A stretch of DNA of 32,671 nucleotides from Myxococcus guangdongensis (GTDB taxonomy: Bacteria; Myxococcota; Myxococcia; Myxococcales; Myxococcaceae). Both the position numbers and the translations under genes were made by a program. Shown here piece by piece: positions 32,646 to 32,671 of the stretch. The notes under the pieces are model-generated. The model made no database searches. It was not told the DNA's origin and worked only from the letters and a program-made list of their open reading frames with translations. How positions within the stretch are numbered: the first letter of the stretch is position 1; every line of letters begins with the position of its first letter. Location of the stretch: the NCBI RefSeq assembly GCF_024198255.1, contig NZ_JAJVKW010000029.1:1-32671 (forward strand), written 5' to 3'.

Positions 32646-32671
32646 ATCAGGGCGCGCAGATGCGAGGCAAC

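Noticed and set aside
1..32671. CRISPR arrays, tRNA or rRNA genes, riboswitches
   Set aside because: No regularly spaced repeats, cloverleaf-like segments or recognisable conserved RNA motifs were seen on either strand.

Overview
The window looks like chromosomal DNA of a myxobacterium, most likely a Myxococcaceae (Myxococcus/Corallococcus/Pyxidicoccus-like). The reasons are about 70% G+C with strong GC3 bias, a DUSAM-domain protein, Cys-rich lipoproteins of a type I associate with that family, and a giant NRPS surrounded by tailoring and export genes. No rRNA, tRNA or CRISPR array was seen.

Left two thirds (1-26209): a nonribosomal peptide locus. Positions 1-10449 hold the 3' part of an NRPS gene on the + strand. 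It encodes the tail of a carrier domain, three C-A-T modules and a terminal thioesterase, so it is the last gene of the assembly line. Its first complete A domain reads as serine-specific. Convergent to it is a minus-strand operon (14635 to 10463) of two FtsX/MacB-type permeases and a LolA-like periplasmic lipid/lipoprotein carrier, with no ATPase gene beside it. On the + strand follow an unusual SAM-dependent methyltransferase with two winged-helix segments (14802-16292) and a fatty-acid desaturase (16406-17374). A LysM/Cys-His cell-wall enzyme (18241 to 17552, minus) ends at a good intrinsic terminator. A second minus-strand operon (23086 to 18421) encodes an ABC ATPase, an ABC-2 permease, a paralogue of the methyltransferase and a PLP aminotransferase. 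Divergent from it are an acyltransferase and an atypical SDR epimerase (ATGA-coupled), then a FIH/JmjC-like 2-oxoglutarate oxygenase (25007-26209). As a working model, the NRPS builds a peptide, the methyltransferase-like enzymes, aminotransferase, desaturase and oxygenase supply or tailor building blocks, and the ABC-2 system exports it. Only the NRPS logic is read directly from sequence; the pathway membership of the others is inference from proximity.

Right third (26210-32671): a graveyard of mobile and phage DNA. It holds an IS630-family transposase with an in-frame deletion that removes its second catalytic Asp, with a divergent winged-helix gene sharing its start codon. Next come an A+T-richer island with a small Cys-rich lipoprotein, a broken PD-(D/E)XK nuclease remnant, and an IS21-family element whose istA has lost its C-terminal part and whose istB is truncated. 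The IS21 element sits in a phage minor-tail-protein gene of which only the first 51 codons survive. Upstream of that gene on the minus strand runs a chain of small genes (a pair of MDDWSR-type paralogues, a C2H2-like small protein, a Cys-rich lipoprotein, a DUSAM protein). The window ends with a KilA-N phage-type gene on the + strand with a degenerate C-terminus.

The most notable observations are the paired methyltransferase-like proteins with duplicated winged helices and no catalytic His, the IS21 end repeats that double as a coding repeat inside istA, the hidden phage-tail fragment, and the permease operon lacking an ATPase.
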